Source: a virus. Taken from it: a stretch of 64,000 bases of DNA. The notes beneath the pieces were generated by a model. The model was not told the origin of the DNA and did no database searches. It worked only from the letters and a program-made list of their open reading frames with translations. The stretch spans positions 1 to 64,000 of the IMG/VR virus record IMGVR_UViG_3300038701_002052; one strand, 5' to 3'. A program made the translations under genes and the position numbers. Below, in pieces: positions 29,821 to 36,383 of this stretch (positions are counted from its first letter, which is position 1; each line of letters begins with the position of its first letter).

Positions 29821-30137
29821 AATCCCTCCCATCCCCCATCCGAATCCACTACGAGACCTATGACGTGATCGAGCTGGATCCGGTGGAGTCGGCACAGATC
29901 CAACGCAGCGGTGAATACATCGGTACACACAAGTTGCTACGGGTCTGCATGAACGACTCGGACCTTGCAGTGCTGAACACCCTGATCCACGAGATCAATC
30001 ACGCCATCCACTGGCATTACAGACTCGAGAGCGCCTCGGAAGAGGAGGACATGGTCTGCCGTCAAAGCTCCGCGTGGACCCAGGTCTACAAGGACAACCC
30101 CCATCTGGTGAAATGGATACTCAGCATCGTGAAATGA
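29817..30137 (+). CDS. Small zincin-like protein
   Basis: 106 residues from the ATG at 29817. TLIHEINHAIHWHYRL holds an HEXXH zinc motif, with acidic EEEDMVCR downstream where a third ligand could lie. Short phage proteins of this kind exist, but substrate is unknown. Confidence 0.65.
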   Translation: MKSLPSPIRIHYETYDVIELDPVESAQIQRSGEYIGTHKLLRVCMNDSDLAVLNTLIHEINHAIHWHYRLESASEEEDMVCRQSSAWTQVYKDNPHLVKWILSIVK

Positions 30138-30487
30138 AGTCATGGAAACCACCTTTTCTCAACCTGAAGCTTTCAAGATTCCGATCATGGGCGGCCGTGT
30201 TGCGGCGCGAGGGGAGGATACAGTCGAAGTGGGGGTTGATGATCCATTTGATCACTGCGCTCCTGAGGGGTCGGACCGTGCCTCGGGAGGTGTGGCGGGC
30301 GAGGATGAGGAAGTGCCCGAAATGCCCCCTGTTCGACCCCGCCATGAAACGCTGCCGGCCGCACGATGAATCACCGCTCGGCTGTGGCTGCTACGTGCCC
30401 TTCCTCGCGCTCATGAGTCCGGGTTGCTGGGGGCGGGATCGACTGACGGAGGCGGATCCTGAGTTTGGCTGGGGGTCATATCCGTGA
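30134..30487 (+). CDS. Small protein with Cys cluster
   Basis: 117 residues; basic N-terminus, then MRKCPKCPLFDPAMKRC and GCGCY, which could form a zinc ribbon. It is the last gene of the rightward block and overlaps the zincin-like gene by 4 bases. Confidence 0.6.
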   Translation: MKSWKPPFLNLKLSRFRSWAAVLRREGRIQSKWGLMIHLITALLRGRTVPREVWRARMRKCPKCPLFDPAMKRCRPHDESPLGCGCYVPFLALMSPGCWGRDRLTEADPEFGWGSYP

Positions 30488-30490
30488 CCG

Positions 30491-30526
30491 GGAGGCTGGT
30501 GATCATTGCCCGGCCTCCTTTATTTG
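30491..30526. terminator. Terminator between convergent operons
   Basis: GGAGGC (30491-30496) pairs with GCCTCC (30513-30518), followed by TTTATTT. It closes the rightward genes; the leftward gene ending at 30503 runs into it. Confidence 0.6.
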
Positions 30527-30715
30527 ACAGTTCTCCAAAATACGTTCGGCTTCCTCTACAACCTCACGACAATCGAAAGCATTGTGGATCACAAGTGCCT
30601 CGGAATACGCTCCCCCTGTTACAGGGTCATACCACTCAACCCTAGGCCCGCACTGACACATGGCCCCCTCAAGGTTGTGAGGTTTTTCATCGTTGATTGG
30701 GTAAACGTGCATCAT
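30503..30715 (-). CDS. Small phage protein
   Basis: 70 residues. MCQCGPRVEWYDPVTGG and the following AYSEALVIHNAFDCRE resemble a small conserved phage protein of unknown function. It is the last gene of the leftward early block. Confidence 0.6.
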   Translation of the reverse strand: MMHVYPINDEKPHNLEGAMCQCGPRVEWYDPVTGGAYSEALVIHNAFDCREVVEEAERILENCQIKEAGQ

Positions 30716-30727
30716 TGATAAAAAGCG

Positions 30728-30973
30728 TCAGTTCCCTGCCTCGATGACAAGCGCGGTTCGCTCGGCCACGCGACCACTGGAAAGCACCTTCCAGCCGCCA
30801 TCGTCATCTAACAATTCATGTGTTTGCACCTCTACTGAAGTTATCGGTATGACGCAGACACCATCACCTTCAAGAGGGTGGGTGCATTTTGACTTGTCAA
30901 TGCACACTTGCATACGCCCATGACCCTCCCTGATCAGCTTCCCGAGTAGTTTGTGTAGCTTTGCTGTTGTCAT
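30728..30973 (-). CDS. Unknown small protein
   Basis: 81 residues from MTTAKLHKLLGKL, with the ribosome site AAGGAGGAATC. It has a helical N-terminus and beta-rich remainder. The ATG overlaps the stop of the upstream membrane peptide. Confidence 0.6.
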   Translation of the reverse strand: MTTAKLHKLLGKLIREGHGRMQVCIDKSKCTHPLEGDGVCVIPITSVEVQTHELLDDDGGWKVLSSGRVAERTALVIEAGN

Positions 30974-31131
30974 GATTCCTCCTTTCCTCCATTCCAACGA
31001 TCCAGGATCACTGATACTAAAGCCAATATACTGACAAAGGTTCCCGCCAGGCGAAACCAGTCCGAATCAGGCATTGAGGTCAGTATCCCCACACATGCCG
31101 CCGCCGCCCAGATGTGTTGTTTTGTATTCAT
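30970..31131 (-). CDS. 53-residue membrane protein
   Basis: MNTKQHIWAAAACVGILTSM followed by a second hydrophobic stretch (LAGTFVSILALVSVILDRW) suggests two short membrane helices. The stop overlaps the downstream ATG in ATGA form, and its own start overlaps the upstream stop, which supports translation. Confidence 0.55.
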   Translation of the reverse strand: MNTKQHIWAAAACVGILTSMPDSDWFRLAGTFVSILALVSVILDRWNGGKEES

Positions 31132-31238
31132 GTGTTAAATTGAATTCCCGTCCAGGTCGCTGACGCGTGCAGGGCAGCCGGAGGTTTCCAGCCCCTCACC
31201 CTCACCTCACGCCCCCTCGATGCGGGAAATTGTGTCAT
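31128..31238 (-). CDS. 36-residue basic peptide, uncertain
   Basis: A short frame beginning MTQFPASRGREVRVRGW, joined by ATGA overlaps to both neighbours. Support is purely positional. Confidence 0.3.
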   Translation of the reverse strand: MTQFPASRGREVRVRGWKPPAALHASATWTGIQFNT

Positions 31239-31339
31239 GGCCGTCTCCGCTTCCTGACCCAGTCTCGGATCGCCCTGATCCCGTCCGGAATGGCGGAGAT
31301 CAGCAGGCAGAATTCAGACAGTAGAATCAGTATCTGCAT
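31235..31339 (-). CDS. 34-residue hydrophobic peptide, uncertain
   Basis: MQILILLSEFCLLISAIPDG with a basic tail (WVRKRRRP) reads like a single-pass membrane peptide. ATGA overlaps link it to both neighbours. Confidence 0.35.
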   Translation of the reverse strand: MQILILLSEFCLLISAIPDGIRAIRDWVRKRRRP

Positions 31340-31737
31340 CACGGTTTCGGCCTTGCCTTCATCACGCGGATCGTCTCGGCAGCCAGCGGCTTGAACACAG
31401 ACTCCCAGTCAGGACTCCGCCGCGCACTGCTCCACTTCCCGTTCCGCCAGAACTTCTCCACCCGCTGACGTTCACTCCAGATGGACGGGTTCACCCCGCA
31501 GCCCGCAAGGAAGGAGATCACCTTGCCGAACGGGATCGGGTCCCACGTCATGGCCTGGGAGATCGCGATCACGTCGAAACGGTCGAGCCGGCTTCGCAAC
31601 GCCACCACATCGACAAAGTCCATGTAGCCAAGCTTCCGCTGGGTGTGGTTGCAGGCCATGATGAAGAACGCGGCCGGCGTGAACCAGTTGATCCACCCCA
31701 GCACGTTCGACGCGATCCTTCGACGTGGTTTCTTCAT
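31339..31737 (-). CDS. Unknown protein
   Basis: 132 residues from MKKPRRRIASNV; a hydrophobic segment (GWINWFTPAAFFIMACN) near the start, then a mixed region with RLDRFDVIAISQAMTWDPI. No family recognised. The start overlaps the upstream stop. Confidence 0.6.
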   Translation of the reverse strand: MKKPRRRIASNVLGWINWFTPAAFFIMACNHTQRKLGYMDFVDVVALRSRLDRFDVIAISQAMTWDPIPFGKVISFLAGCGVNPSIWSERQRVEKFWRNGKWSSARRSPDWESVFKPLAAETIRVMKARPKP

Positions 31738-31904
31738 TTGTGATGAAGGTGGGAGAGTGTGAACATGACACCAGCGCCAATGCTGGCGTGGCCCAAAAAT
31801 CCCGAGTTGAACACGGAGAGCAGCAACGCCACACCTGTCAAGACGGCCGCCGCCCAGAAAAAGAACCTGCACTCACCGCATTCCGGTATCCTTGGTTTCT
31901 TCAT
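31734..31904 (-). CDS. 56-residue membrane protein
   Basis: CGEC near the start and two hydrophobic stretches (FFFWAAAVLTGVALLLSVF; ASIGAGVMFTLSHL). Overlaps its downstream neighbour by 4 bases. Confidence 0.5.
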   Translation of the reverse strand: MKKPRIPECGECRFFFWAAAVLTGVALLLSVFNSGFLGHASIGAGVMFTLSHLHHK

Positions 31905-31908
31905 GGTT

Positions 31909-32028
31909 CTACCACCACTTGCTGATGAAGTGCCAGGCCACCCAGCCCACCGCAAACATAATGGCCAGATTTAAGATGAACGCCCCGATGAGCATGGCGC
32001 TGAACACGCTGTCTTTCGTTGGTTTCAT
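31909..32028 (-). CDS. 39-residue membrane peptide
   Basis: MKPTKDSVFSAMLIGAFILN then a second hydrophobic run ending in HFISKWW. The start overlaps the glycosyltransferase stop. Confidence 0.45.
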   Translation of the reverse strand: MKPTKDSVFSAMLIGAFILNLAIMFAVGWVAWHFISKWW

Positions 32029-32699
32029 GATTCTTTCTCGTTCAGGTATTTGTCACCACACCAGTGTTCAACATAAGCGTCCTTCGAATGCCTCGGGGCG
32101 TTCATGGTCACCGGGAGCTTCTCGGCATGGCCGGCCGCGAGGGACCAGCAATACTGCTCGACCAGCGGATCGGCGGAGGAGCGATGGCGCTCGAACGCCT
32201 CCCGATACCCGTCCACCACCAGGCGTCGATAGCCCGCAGCCGGGAACCACATGACCCCCGCGCAACCCATGACGTGGCACTCCTTGTCGAGCACACGCTC
32301 CGCAAACCGGTTCTCCGCGATGTGCATCGGCGTCCTGAGCTTCTTGAGGACCATGGACGGGTCCTTCATCAACACCGCGTCCGCATCCAGATAGAGCAGG
32401 TCCCCGCCGAGCAGTGGTAGCGCCGCGAGCAGCAGCGCACCCTTGAGGTCGAAGTTCCTGCCCTGCCCTGCGGTCACCACCCCGTCACCGTCAATGCTGT
32501 CACGTATCAGTGACTCGTCCGGCGTGACGCACAGCTCCGCGTCGAAATTGCATACGTGGCTGCTCCCGTAGAGCCCGCCTGTGATCAGCACGCGCTTCGC
32601 CTGGGGCACGGCATCCTCCACCGCCTCGGCCCAGTCGTTCAGCATGGACCAGAACGTCGGGTCGGAGCCGAAACACACCGTCGCCACGATCATTGGCAT
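32025..32699 (-). CDS. Glycosyltransferase, GT-A/GT8-like
   Basis: 224 residues. GGDLLYLDADAVLMKDPS is the DXD-type nucleotide-sugar/metal motif. MGCAGVMWFPAAG and YVEHWCGDKY fit the acceptor side of GT-A enzymes. It is the second glycosyltransferase of the window, here in an early-type leftward operon, so sugars may be added to DNA or host targets; the target is not shown by the sequence. Confidence 0.7.
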   Translation of the reverse strand: MPMIVATVCFGSDPTFWSMLNDWAEAVEDAVPQAKRVLITGGLYGSSHVCNFDAELCVTPDESLIRDSIDGDGVVTAGQGRNFDLKGALLLAALPLLGGDLLYLDADAVLMKDPSMVLKKLRTPMHIAENRFAERVLDKECHVMGCAGVMWFPAAGYRRLVVDGYREAFERHRSSADPLVEQYCWSLAAGHAEKLPVTMNAPRHSKDAYVEHWCGDKYLNEKES

Positions 32700-32932
32700 T
32701 CCTTCCTGCCTATGGTGAACACATCGTTCTTCATGCTTTCAAAAGTGTCCTTCATGAACCCGACACCGGCCTCCAGCTCCTCGAGCGAGGGAAAGGTTTC
32801 CGAGACCTCTCTCATGGTGAAGACCGACTTGCCGGGAACCGCGCTCATGTCCACGATCTCGCCGATGAACCACCCCTCATCCCCGTCACCGTCCAGGCGG
32901 CGGACCACCCTGTATGCCAGATCGAAATTCAT
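32690..32932 (-). CDS. Unknown small protein
   Basis: 80 residues, acidic, with LDGDGDEGWFIGEIVDM and an alpha-helical C-terminus. It overlaps both neighbours, placing it between the RNA ligase-like and glycosyltransferase genes. Confidence 0.6.
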   Translation of the reverse strand: MNFDLAYRVVRRLDGDGDEGWFIGEIVDMSAVPGKSVFTMREVSETFPSLEELEAGVGFMKDTFESMKNDVFTIGRKECQ

Positions 32933-33531
32933 CCAAGGCTCTTTGGTTTCTCATCACCGGTGATGGTCTTCTTGAAGTAACTGCTGGATGCGGTGTGAAA
33001 CACGATCACCCCCTCTGGGTTCATGAAGCCAGGAGCCGCGAAGCTGCCGGCACTCTCAAGGTCACTGACCATCCGTTCAATCCTTGAGGCACTGAACTCG
33101 CCCTTCCAGATGATCGGAACCACACCGCAGCACGCAGGGCGTTTGTCATTATCGGACCAAGAGTGGGTGTTGAAGAGGCTGAAACGTTTTTCTTTCAATC
33201 CGTAACCTCTCTGGATGCCACTCCCCCACCACTCCCCGAAATGCCGTCCCGGACCAAGCTTTGAAAGCTCCTTGGCGTTTTCACTGACCCACGAAGCGAA
33301 CCCGAAGTTGTCAGCATGGGTTGAAATGAACCTGTTGCGCGAACCTGGGTAGAGCCACATTCCGAAATCACCCTCAATCGGGTGGAGGTGTTCACACGGG
33401 GCGTCCTTCGAGATGTATATCTGGGCGTTGGTCCCGTCGATATTCTCGGTGACGACGCATTCACGAGACAGTCTTGGAATCTTTCCGAACCCCTCGAACG
33501 TGACTGTTGTATCAGGTGGATTGACCATCAT
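32929..33531 (-). CDS. RNA ligase-like protein lacking the motif I lysine
   Basis: 200 residues. The arrangement matches the RNA_ligase family used by phages to reseal RNA: motif I region VVTENIDGTNAQI (residues 26-38), motif III-like FGEWWGSGIQRGYG, RFSLFN, motif IV PEGVIVF and a motif V-like YFKKT. The nucleotidyl-accepting lysine expected in TEKIDG is Asn30 (AAT at 33442-33444). The rest is intact and has no stop, so the protein may bind RNA or nucleotide without ligating, unless this is a sequencing error. Confidence 0.75.
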   Translation of the reverse strand: MMVNPPDTTVTFEGFGKIPRLSRECVVTENIDGTNAQIYISKDAPCEHLHPIEGDFGMWLYPGSRNRFISTHADNFGFASWVSENAKELSKLGPGRHFGEWWGSGIQRGYGLKEKRFSLFNTHSWSDNDKRPACCGVVPIIWKGEFSASRIERMVSDLESAGSFAAPGFMNPEGVIVFHTASSSYFKKTITGDEKPKSLG

Positions 33532-33779
33532 TGTAGCCTGAACTTACGGCTGACTTTGGTTTTTGCAACCGGTTCCTTGTTCTTTTTCACATAGCTCACC
33601 AGCTCCCGCAGAAACTCCGCGAAATCCGCCTCACCCACACGCACCTGGGCGTTCAGGATCGTGCTCGCCATCTGGCCGCTCCAGCGCATGCCGGCGAGGA
33701 AGGCCGTCCGGAAGCACGCCTCTTCAAACCCCGGATCGTTCCGGTGGTTCGAGATCGCCTGGTCAATGTCGGGGTTCAT
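33528..33779 (-). CDS. Unknown small protein
   Basis: 83 residues with ACFRTAFLAGMRWSGQMA and a Lys-rich end. ATGA overlap with the RNA ligase-like gene. No family recognised. Confidence 0.6.
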   Translation of the reverse strand: MNPDIDQAISNHRNDPGFEEACFRTAFLAGMRWSGQMASTILNAQVRVGEADFAEFLRELVSYVKKNKEPVAKTKVSRKFRLQ

Positions 33780-33782
33780 GGG

Positions 33783-34373
33783 TCAGTTGAAAAACTGTCC
33801 GAGGTTTGGTGGTGAGAAGTTCGGACCCTTCATGATCTTGCCGTCCTCACGCAGCACCGGCTTCCCGTCCTCACCAAGCTTGGACATGTTGGACCGATGG
33901 ACCTCCGCGAATGCTTCGTCGAAGATGGTGGATATCGGAAGCTGGCAGGCCCCCGCCTTGAATCCCCACGAGCTGGTGATAGATCGGATCGCCATGGCGA
34001 GATCGGAAAGCTCCGCGTGGATTGTCGGATGGAAGCCCCTCTCCAACGTGATGGACGCCATCCGTGACGCGTCGTGCAGGTTGATGAACCCAATCTGCGG
34101 TGCCTTCACATTCCAGTTGTCCCCGGTGTCAAAATACGAATCAAACCCGAACGCCAGCAACGCGCCGTTCGTGACATAGAGCAGGTCGCACAACCCGTCC
34201 AGAGCCTCCACCTGGTCAAAGACCGAGATCGCGTTGAACAGCTCTCGGGTCTCCTCACGGATCAGCTCGGCACGCAGCCGGCGTATCTGGTGTTCATTCT
34301 CGTTGTTCACCCGCCCCACGCCGAATGCCTCGTGAAACTCGCGCACCATCGCGATCGTCGGTTCAGTTTTCAT
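33783..34373 (-). CDS. MazG-like nucleotide pyrophosphohydrolase
   Basis: 196 residues. ELIREETRELFNAI followed by EALDGLCDLLYVTNGALLA gives the EEXXE...D all-alpha NTP pyrophosphatase pattern. The later KLGEDGKPVLREDGKIMKGP is a common phage variant end. The family hydrolyses (d)NTPs and is thought to clean the nucleotide pool or alter host signalling. Confidence 0.75.
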   Translation of the reverse strand: MKTEPTIAMVREFHEAFGVGRVNNENEHQIRRLRAELIREETRELFNAISVFDQVEALDGLCDLLYVTNGALLAFGFDSYFDTGDNWNVKAPQIGFINLHDASRMASITLERGFHPTIHAELSDLAMAIRSITSSWGFKAGACQLPISTIFDEAFAEVHRSNMSKLGEDGKPVLREDGKIMKGPNFSPPNLGQFFN

Positions 34374-34542
34374 GTTCTATCTTAATTCCAGCTTTTTCGC
34401 ATTTTTCCAGTATGGAGTTTAAGAACGCCACAAACTCTTCAGCCTCTTCCCTGTATTCACCAATGACCAACCCATCAAAACCAAACCCTTTCAAAGAGGG
34501 GTGAGCCTGATCCGTGTAATGCTTGATTACAAATTTTCCCAT
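34363..34542 (-). CDS. Unknown small protein
   Basis: 59 residues from MGKFVIKHYTDQAHP, with an acidic helical C-terminus. The start is chosen for its AGGAACT ribosome site. It overlaps the MazG-like gene by 11 bases. Confidence 0.5.
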   Translation of the reverse strand: MGKFVIKHYTDQAHPSLKGFGFDGLVIGEYREEAEEFVAFLNSILEKCEKAGIKIEHEN

Positions 34543-34635
34543 AGTTCCTCCATGGCGCACTCTTTCAAGTCGCACTTGTAGAATGTTACATTTATTCAGT
34601 TTTCATGCTTCTCATTATAATGAATCCATAACCAG

Positions 34636-34962
34636 TCAGTCGTGTGAACACTTCGCGTCAGGCTTAGAATACCGATCAATGAACGACTTTAAGCAGTCGT
34701 CTTTCTGCGAGTAGTGTCCGCCATCTGCAATATCGTAATAGCGGTCGATCACACACCATTTGCCCTTGTTTTCTCCGACCTCCACCTTGTTGAGATAGAA
34801 GCGGAGACCATTCGGGTGAACCCATTCCCGGTCTCGTTCGATGTCACTGGTGACGTGAGGGTCGGGATACAGCTTCCCTTGAACAGGGTTGAATCCACAA
34901 GCCACGCAAGACGCTTGTGGTGGCTGGCCACCAGGCTTAGTTGTATTACTTTTCGTTTTCAT
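34636..34962 (-). CDS. Cassette-like unknown gene
   Basis: 108 residues with CVACGFNPVQGKLYPDPH near the start and mixed charged sequence after. No family recognised. Its start is 29 bases from an attC-like site and its stop lies in a sequence (34627-34650) that repeats part of that site, so it may be a captured gene cassette. Bases 34543-34635 hold no other gene. Confidence 0.55.
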   Translation of the reverse strand: MKTKSNTTKPGGQPPQASCVACGFNPVQGKLYPDPHVTSDIERDREWVHPNGLRFYLNKVEVGENKGKWCVIDRYYDIADGGHYSQKDDCLKSFIDRYSKPDAKCSHD

Positions 34963-34990
34963 GATGTTGCTGTTGTTGTTATTGATTAGT

Positions 34991-35044
34991 GCCCAACCGG
35001 TCAGTCGTGTGAACGTTGCACGTCACACACTTCCACGTTATCTG
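34991..35044 (+). other. Integron attC-like site
   Basis: GCCCAAC (R box) and GTTATC flank AGTCGTGTG and CACACACT, which pair with one extra C, around a core ACGT-TGC-ACGT. Paired arms, two 5-base unpaired spacers and a single extrahelical base are the attC plan. Shorter relatives of the same sequence lie at 34627 and 35461. Confidence 0.5.
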
Positions 35045-35250
35045 GCAAAAGAATCAAGCATCTTAGCGATTGCGGCATGCTTCATCCTATTCACCAGTTC
35101 GGTGACTTGGGGATCTTTCTTCAGCTCCCGCCTTACTTGGCGTTTCAGATCTTCTGTGATTTCGTCGGCGATAATGGACGCGATAGTGACGCCATCTAGG
35201 CCATCTAGGCAATCCAGGCTATTTAGGTCTATTTCAGTTTTTAGTATCAT
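35038..35250 (-). CDS. Small helical protein, cassette-like
   Basis: 70 residues, Asp/Leu-rich then basic (LKRQVRRELKKDP). The TAA stop falls inside the attC-like R box, as in many integron cassettes. Its start overlaps the upstream stop. Confidence 0.55.
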   Translation of the reverse strand: MILKTEIDLNSLDCLDGLDGVTIASIIADEITEDLKRQVRRELKKDPQVTELVNRMKHAAIAKMLDSFAR

Positions 35251-35468
35251 GGTCGTTTATCTTGAACGTTAGCCCTATCGTGATGCCGCACTAGTATTGC
35301 GTGCTGCTTGTCTGCGCTCACCACGATCCGTCTTAGTCGTTCCGGCGTTGGCAGGTCGTTTCCGAGCTGCGCTAGAGTGCCGTCCACGCCGACGATGAAA
35401 TACTGAACGAGACCCCCGTATAATCCGTAACCAATCCTTCCTCGTAAATCATCAGGAAGGGCTAACAA
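35247..35468 (-). CDS. Unknown protein with TTG start
   Basis: 73 residues beginning at a TTG inside the attC-like repeat at 35461 and including GLYGGLVQYFIVGVDG. The frame stays open upstream, but residues encoded beyond the TTG look non-coding. ATGA overlap with the next gene. Confidence 0.4.
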   Translation of the reverse strand: MLALPDDLRGRIGYGLYGGLVQYFIVGVDGTLAQLGNDLPTPERLRRIVVSADKQHAILVRHHDRANVQDKRP

Positions 35469-35502
35469 GTCGTGTGAACGTTGCACGTTATGCTGAGAAG
35501 TG

Positions 35503-35530
35503 GTGGCAGAGAGCGGGAATCGCACCCGAT
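35503..35530 (-). other. tRNA 3'-end-like sequence
   Basis: On the minus strand GGGTGCGATTCCC followed by a pyrimidine-rich arm and CCACCA looks like a T-arm plus acceptor and CCA. GACAGAG at 35581-35587 could form most of an acceptor stem, but no D-arm is convincing. A decayed tRNA or old attachment site is possible. The gap 35469-35636 holds nothing else. Confidence 0.25.
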
Positions 35531-35636
35531 TTCTCGAACAGTCCAGATCGTGCCATTGCCTAGGTAGCCGTATCCAGCTCTGTCGTTTGTTCCGACTTTC
35601 ACGGATCTGCCGTGTAAATTGAAATTGCATGACAAG

Positions 35637-35813
35637 TCAGTGGCAAGAACGATTCGCGTACGATGCTTCAGCGTTCGGCTCAGAAACGTAGAGCATGTGA
35701 ATCGCCGCCAGGTGCTCTACGCCATTCCATCGGCGCACGGTGATTTCAGGCTTGGTTTGTGGCTCAGTGGTCAACACCCATTCTTGCAGAATGGCATGCA
35801 TATCTATCTTCAT
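35637..35813 (-). CDS. 58-residue unknown protein
   Basis: Begins MKIDMHAILQEWVLTTEPQT and ends ANRSCH. ATGA overlap with the upstream gene supports translation. Its 3' end lies in another attC-reminiscent stretch (35631-35690) whose arms do not pair well. Confidence 0.5.
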   Translation of the reverse strand: MKIDMHAILQEWVLTTEPQTKPEITVRRWNGVEHLAAIHMLYVSEPNAEASYANRSCH

Positions 35814-36004
35814 ATCATCACCTCGCGTGCTTTCATTGATCTCTCCACCACGCCCATGTCCACCTGATCCACCTTGCCGGTGGCCTCGTGGAACCGGGAA
35901 GCCACCTTGACGGCCTCCGCAGGGGATCCCGCGATCACGGGCACCAGATACGCCTTCGGGTCGTTCAGCCGGTCGTGGATCGCCTCTGCCAGATACAGGT
36001 TCAT
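35810..36004 (-). CDS. Unknown small protein
   Basis: 64 residues from MNLYLAEAIHDRLNDPKAYL; mixed alpha/beta. Coupled by overlap to both neighbours. Confidence 0.55.
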   Translation of the reverse strand: MNLYLAEAIHDRLNDPKAYLVPVIAGSPAEAVKVASRFHEATGKVDQVDMGVVERSMKAREVMI

Positions 36005-36383
36005 TTCTCTTCCTTCTTCTCCTGCCATTGTGCCTTGCCTATCATCGAGAGGTCATACCCGTCCGGGTAGTCGATGATGATCGTCGTTCCTTCCTCTTCA
36101 CCCTTGTGCGTCTTTTCCTGCTCGACCGTGAATCTGATGGACGCTTCTGAGTCATCGTGTATCGCGCCAGCGTAGCACAGGGCGTCGAGTAGAAACTTGC
36201 TTCCACCGAAGGCGGCGTCTTTGTCGAGAAGGCGTTTGCGGCTTTGAACAAAGCAGACAACAGGCAATCCTGCGCGTCCCTCTTCATTCGTGTACGGTCC
36301 GCCCAGTGGGATGTCCTCGAAAGAAGGTCGTTCATCGACGGGGGTAGATAGCCAGGGATACGAATGACGATTCTTGTCGGCAT
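36001..36383 (-). pseudogene. RusA-like Holliday junction resolvase, frameshifted
   Basis: The N-terminal half (IRIPGYLPPSMNDLLSR, HWADRTRMKRDAQ) lies in one frame from the ATG at 36383. The C-terminal half (GGSKFLLDALCYAGAIHDD, then a GEEEGTTIIIDYP ending) lies in the -1 frame. Together they give a RusA-family resolvase with its usual Asp cluster. The crossover is around 36220-36265; no clear slippery heptamer is seen, so mutation or sequencing error is more likely than programmed shifting. The ATG overlaps the helicase stop. Confidence 0.7.

Noticed and set aside
35631-35690. Fourth attC-like site
   Set aside because: It ends in GCGTTCGGC but the arms do not pair with one another.
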